Below, piece after piece: positions 62,985-64,000 of a stretch of 64,000 nucleotides of DNA. Origin of the DNA: Qipengyuania gelatinilytica (GTDB lineage Bacteria; Pseudomonadota; Alphaproteobacteria; Sphingomonadales; Sphingomonadaceae); assembly GCF_019711315.1 (NCBI RefSeq), contig NZ_CP081294.1:248001-312000 (forward strand), in the 5' to 3' direction. Positions within the stretch are counted from its first letter, which is position 1, and the number at the start of each line of letters is the position of its first letter. Below the pieces are notes generated by a model that was not told the origin of the DNA, did no database searches, and saw only the letters and a list, made by a program, of their open reading frames with translations. A program made the position numbers and the translations under genes.

Positions 62985-64000
62985 TCAGTAGGCTTTCGCC
63001 AGCAGGACCCGTTCGACCGCCTTGTCGCCGGTGAAGATGCAGGTCCCATCGACCGGCGCGGCATCCATCGGCACGTTGCGGATCGTGAGCTTGTGCTCCT
63101 TCAGACGCTCGACGACCTTTTCGAGTGCTTCGCCGGTGGGCTTCGACCACTGGACTTCCACCCAGCCCGGATAACGTGAGGCTGCGAAGAACTTCTCGAC
63201 TTCATCGAAACTCGTCACGCCGCGCGTGATATTGGCTTCGCGGCGCTCGGCGGCCTCGGTCAGCAGCGAAGCCTGCATGTCGGCGAGGATATCGGGCACG
63301 GTCTGTCCAGCGACTTCGCGCGTCGGCGTCTGGAAGGCGGGCTTGCCGGTTTCCTCATCCCACAAGCGGTCGCGGCGCAGCAGGCTGACGACGCCGTTAT
63401 CCATGTCCCGGCCGCCGACTTCGATGATGATCGGGGCACCTTTACGGACATAATCCCAACGCTTGGCAGCAGCCTTGCCCGGACGCGTGTCGAGCAGGAC
63501 GCGGAGCGGTTCGCCGAGCACATTCTGGCTGGCGAGCGTCGCGCGCAGCGCCTCGCAATATTCGATCAGCGGTTCGTCTTCGGGCTTGTCGCGCAGCATC
63601 GGCAGGATCACCACCTGCTGAGGCGCGATCTTGGGCGGAAGGCGCAGTCCGTCGTCATCACCGTGGGTCATGATCACACCACCGACCATGCGGGTCGAAA
63701 CGCCCCAGCTGGTCGTGTGGCACAGGCTCTCGCCGCCATCCTTGTTCTGGTACTTGATGCCCGAAGCCTTGGAGAAATTGGTGCCGAGATAATGGCTGGT
63801 ACCGGCCTGCAAGGCCTTGCCGTCCTGCATCATCGCCTCGATCGACCAGGTCTCCACCGCGCCGGGGAAGCGTTCGTTCTCGGGCTTCTCACCAGCGACA
63901 ACGCCCAGGGCGAGGTCTTCGTCCGCGAAGGCGCGGTAGACTTCGAGCATGGTGAGCGTGTGGTCCTGCGCCTCGGCTTCGTCGGCATGGGCCGTGTGGC
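62985..64000 (-). CDS. proS: Prolyl-tRNA synthetase, archaeal/eukaryote-like short form, partial
   Basis: Charges tRNA-Pro. About 338 C-terminal residues are visible and the gene runs off the right edge; the frame continues upstream of the internal ATG at 63950 to 64000, reading HTAHADEAEAQDHTLTMLEVYR. Features are GTSHYLGTNFSKA, the class II TSWGVSTRMVGGVIMTHGDDDGLRLPP motif 3 segment and the anticodon-binding domain; the protein ends in the EHKLTIRNVP and VERVLLAKAY stretch. The editing domain of bacterial-type ProS is absent from the visible part. Confidence 0.94.
   Translation of the reverse strand, partial: HTAHADEAEAQDHTLTMLEVYRAFADEDLALGVVAGEKPENERFPGAVETWSIEAMMQDGKALQAGTSHYLGTNFSKASGIKYQNKDGGESLCHTTSWGVSTRMVGGVIMTHGDDDGLRLPPKIAPQQVVILPMLRDKPEDEPLIEYCEALRATLASQNVLGEPLRVLLDTRPGKAAAKRWDYVRKGAPIIIEVGGRDMDNGVVSLLRRDRLWDEETGKPAFQTPTREVAGQTVPDILADMQASLLTEAAERREANITRGVTSFDEVEKFFAASRYPGWVEVQWSKPTGEALEKVVERLKEHKLTIRNVPMDAAPVDGTCIFTGDKAVERVLLAKAY

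Overview
The window reads as a contiguous chromosomal stretch of a GC-rich alphaproteobacterium of the order Sphingomonadales, most likely Erythrobacteraceae (Erythrobacter, Qipengyuania or relatives). The reasons are the dusB-ntrBC-ntrYX-hfq-hflX block, the fused IspDF, E1-beta of pyruvate dehydrogenase carrying its own lipoyl domain, the orphan TadE/TadG-type genes, an RpoH promoter of the CTTG-N17-CYTATNT type, and GyrA with Ala at the quinolone position. No insertion sequence, prophage, CRISPR array or biosynthetic cluster is visible. Genus-level placement is inference.

Layout. 1-2.1 kb: start of trpE behind ppiD (minus). 2.3-5.3 kb: tpiA, secG, pyrG (plus). 5.3-5.6 kb: gene-free gap with two terminators and a candidate structured RNA. 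5.6-7.8 kb: Hsp20 under an RpoH promoter and a ROSE-type RNA thermometer, divergent from grxC, a Nit1-like amidohydrolase and DUF1178; then tRNA-Arg. 7.9-12.7 kb (minus): mscS, haloalkane dehalogenase and MFS carrier, and hppD with a VOC protein. 12.9-15.8 kb: an FtsB-like protein, pdhA, pdhB. 15.8-18.3 kb (minus): three TadE/TadG-type genes. 18.5-27.4 kb: a phytoene-synthase-like protein, EF-hand protein, trmFO, YhhN membrane protein, small secreted protein, gyrA-tauD, secreted TPR protein. 27.5-32.6 kb: NYN/LOTUS protein, carbonic anhydrase, lipA, a COQ10-like protein, and ispDF-periplasmic protein-pncC. 32.7-41.9 kb (plus): dusB, ntrB, ntrC, ntrY, ntrX, a tandem-domain hfq, and hflX. 41.9-49.9 kb (minus): mazG and a tightly overlapping chain of lytic transglycosylase, D,D-carboxypeptidase, tmk, holB, metG, tatD, MBL hydrolase and a 61-aa membrane protein. 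50.1 kb: tRNA-Ser. 50.2-58.1 kb (minus): pdhC, membrane protein, thioesterase, lpdA, Cys-motif protein, CPA2 antiporter, class IV aminotransferase, sulfotransferase-like protein. 58.3-64 kb: a Usp protein (plus), then proS, M28 peptidase, rnr and peroxiredoxin (minus).

How the genes work together. The pyruvate dehydrogenase complex is split: E1 alpha and beta at 13-16 kb, E2 and E3 at 54-58 kb, with lipoyl synthase at 29 kb supplying the cofactor. Nitrogen and redox sensing (NtrBC, NtrYX) is followed directly by post-transcriptional control (Hfq, HflX). Many genes overlap by 1-8 nt, so translational coupling is widespread. The items most worth a second look are the tandem-Sm Hfq, the apparent CTG start of hflX, the RpoH plus ROSE control of hsp20, the structured gap downstream of pyrG, the sulfotransferase/aminotransferase pair with an altered PLP motif, and a protein with a Bacteroidetes-like Cys-rich N-terminal motif.
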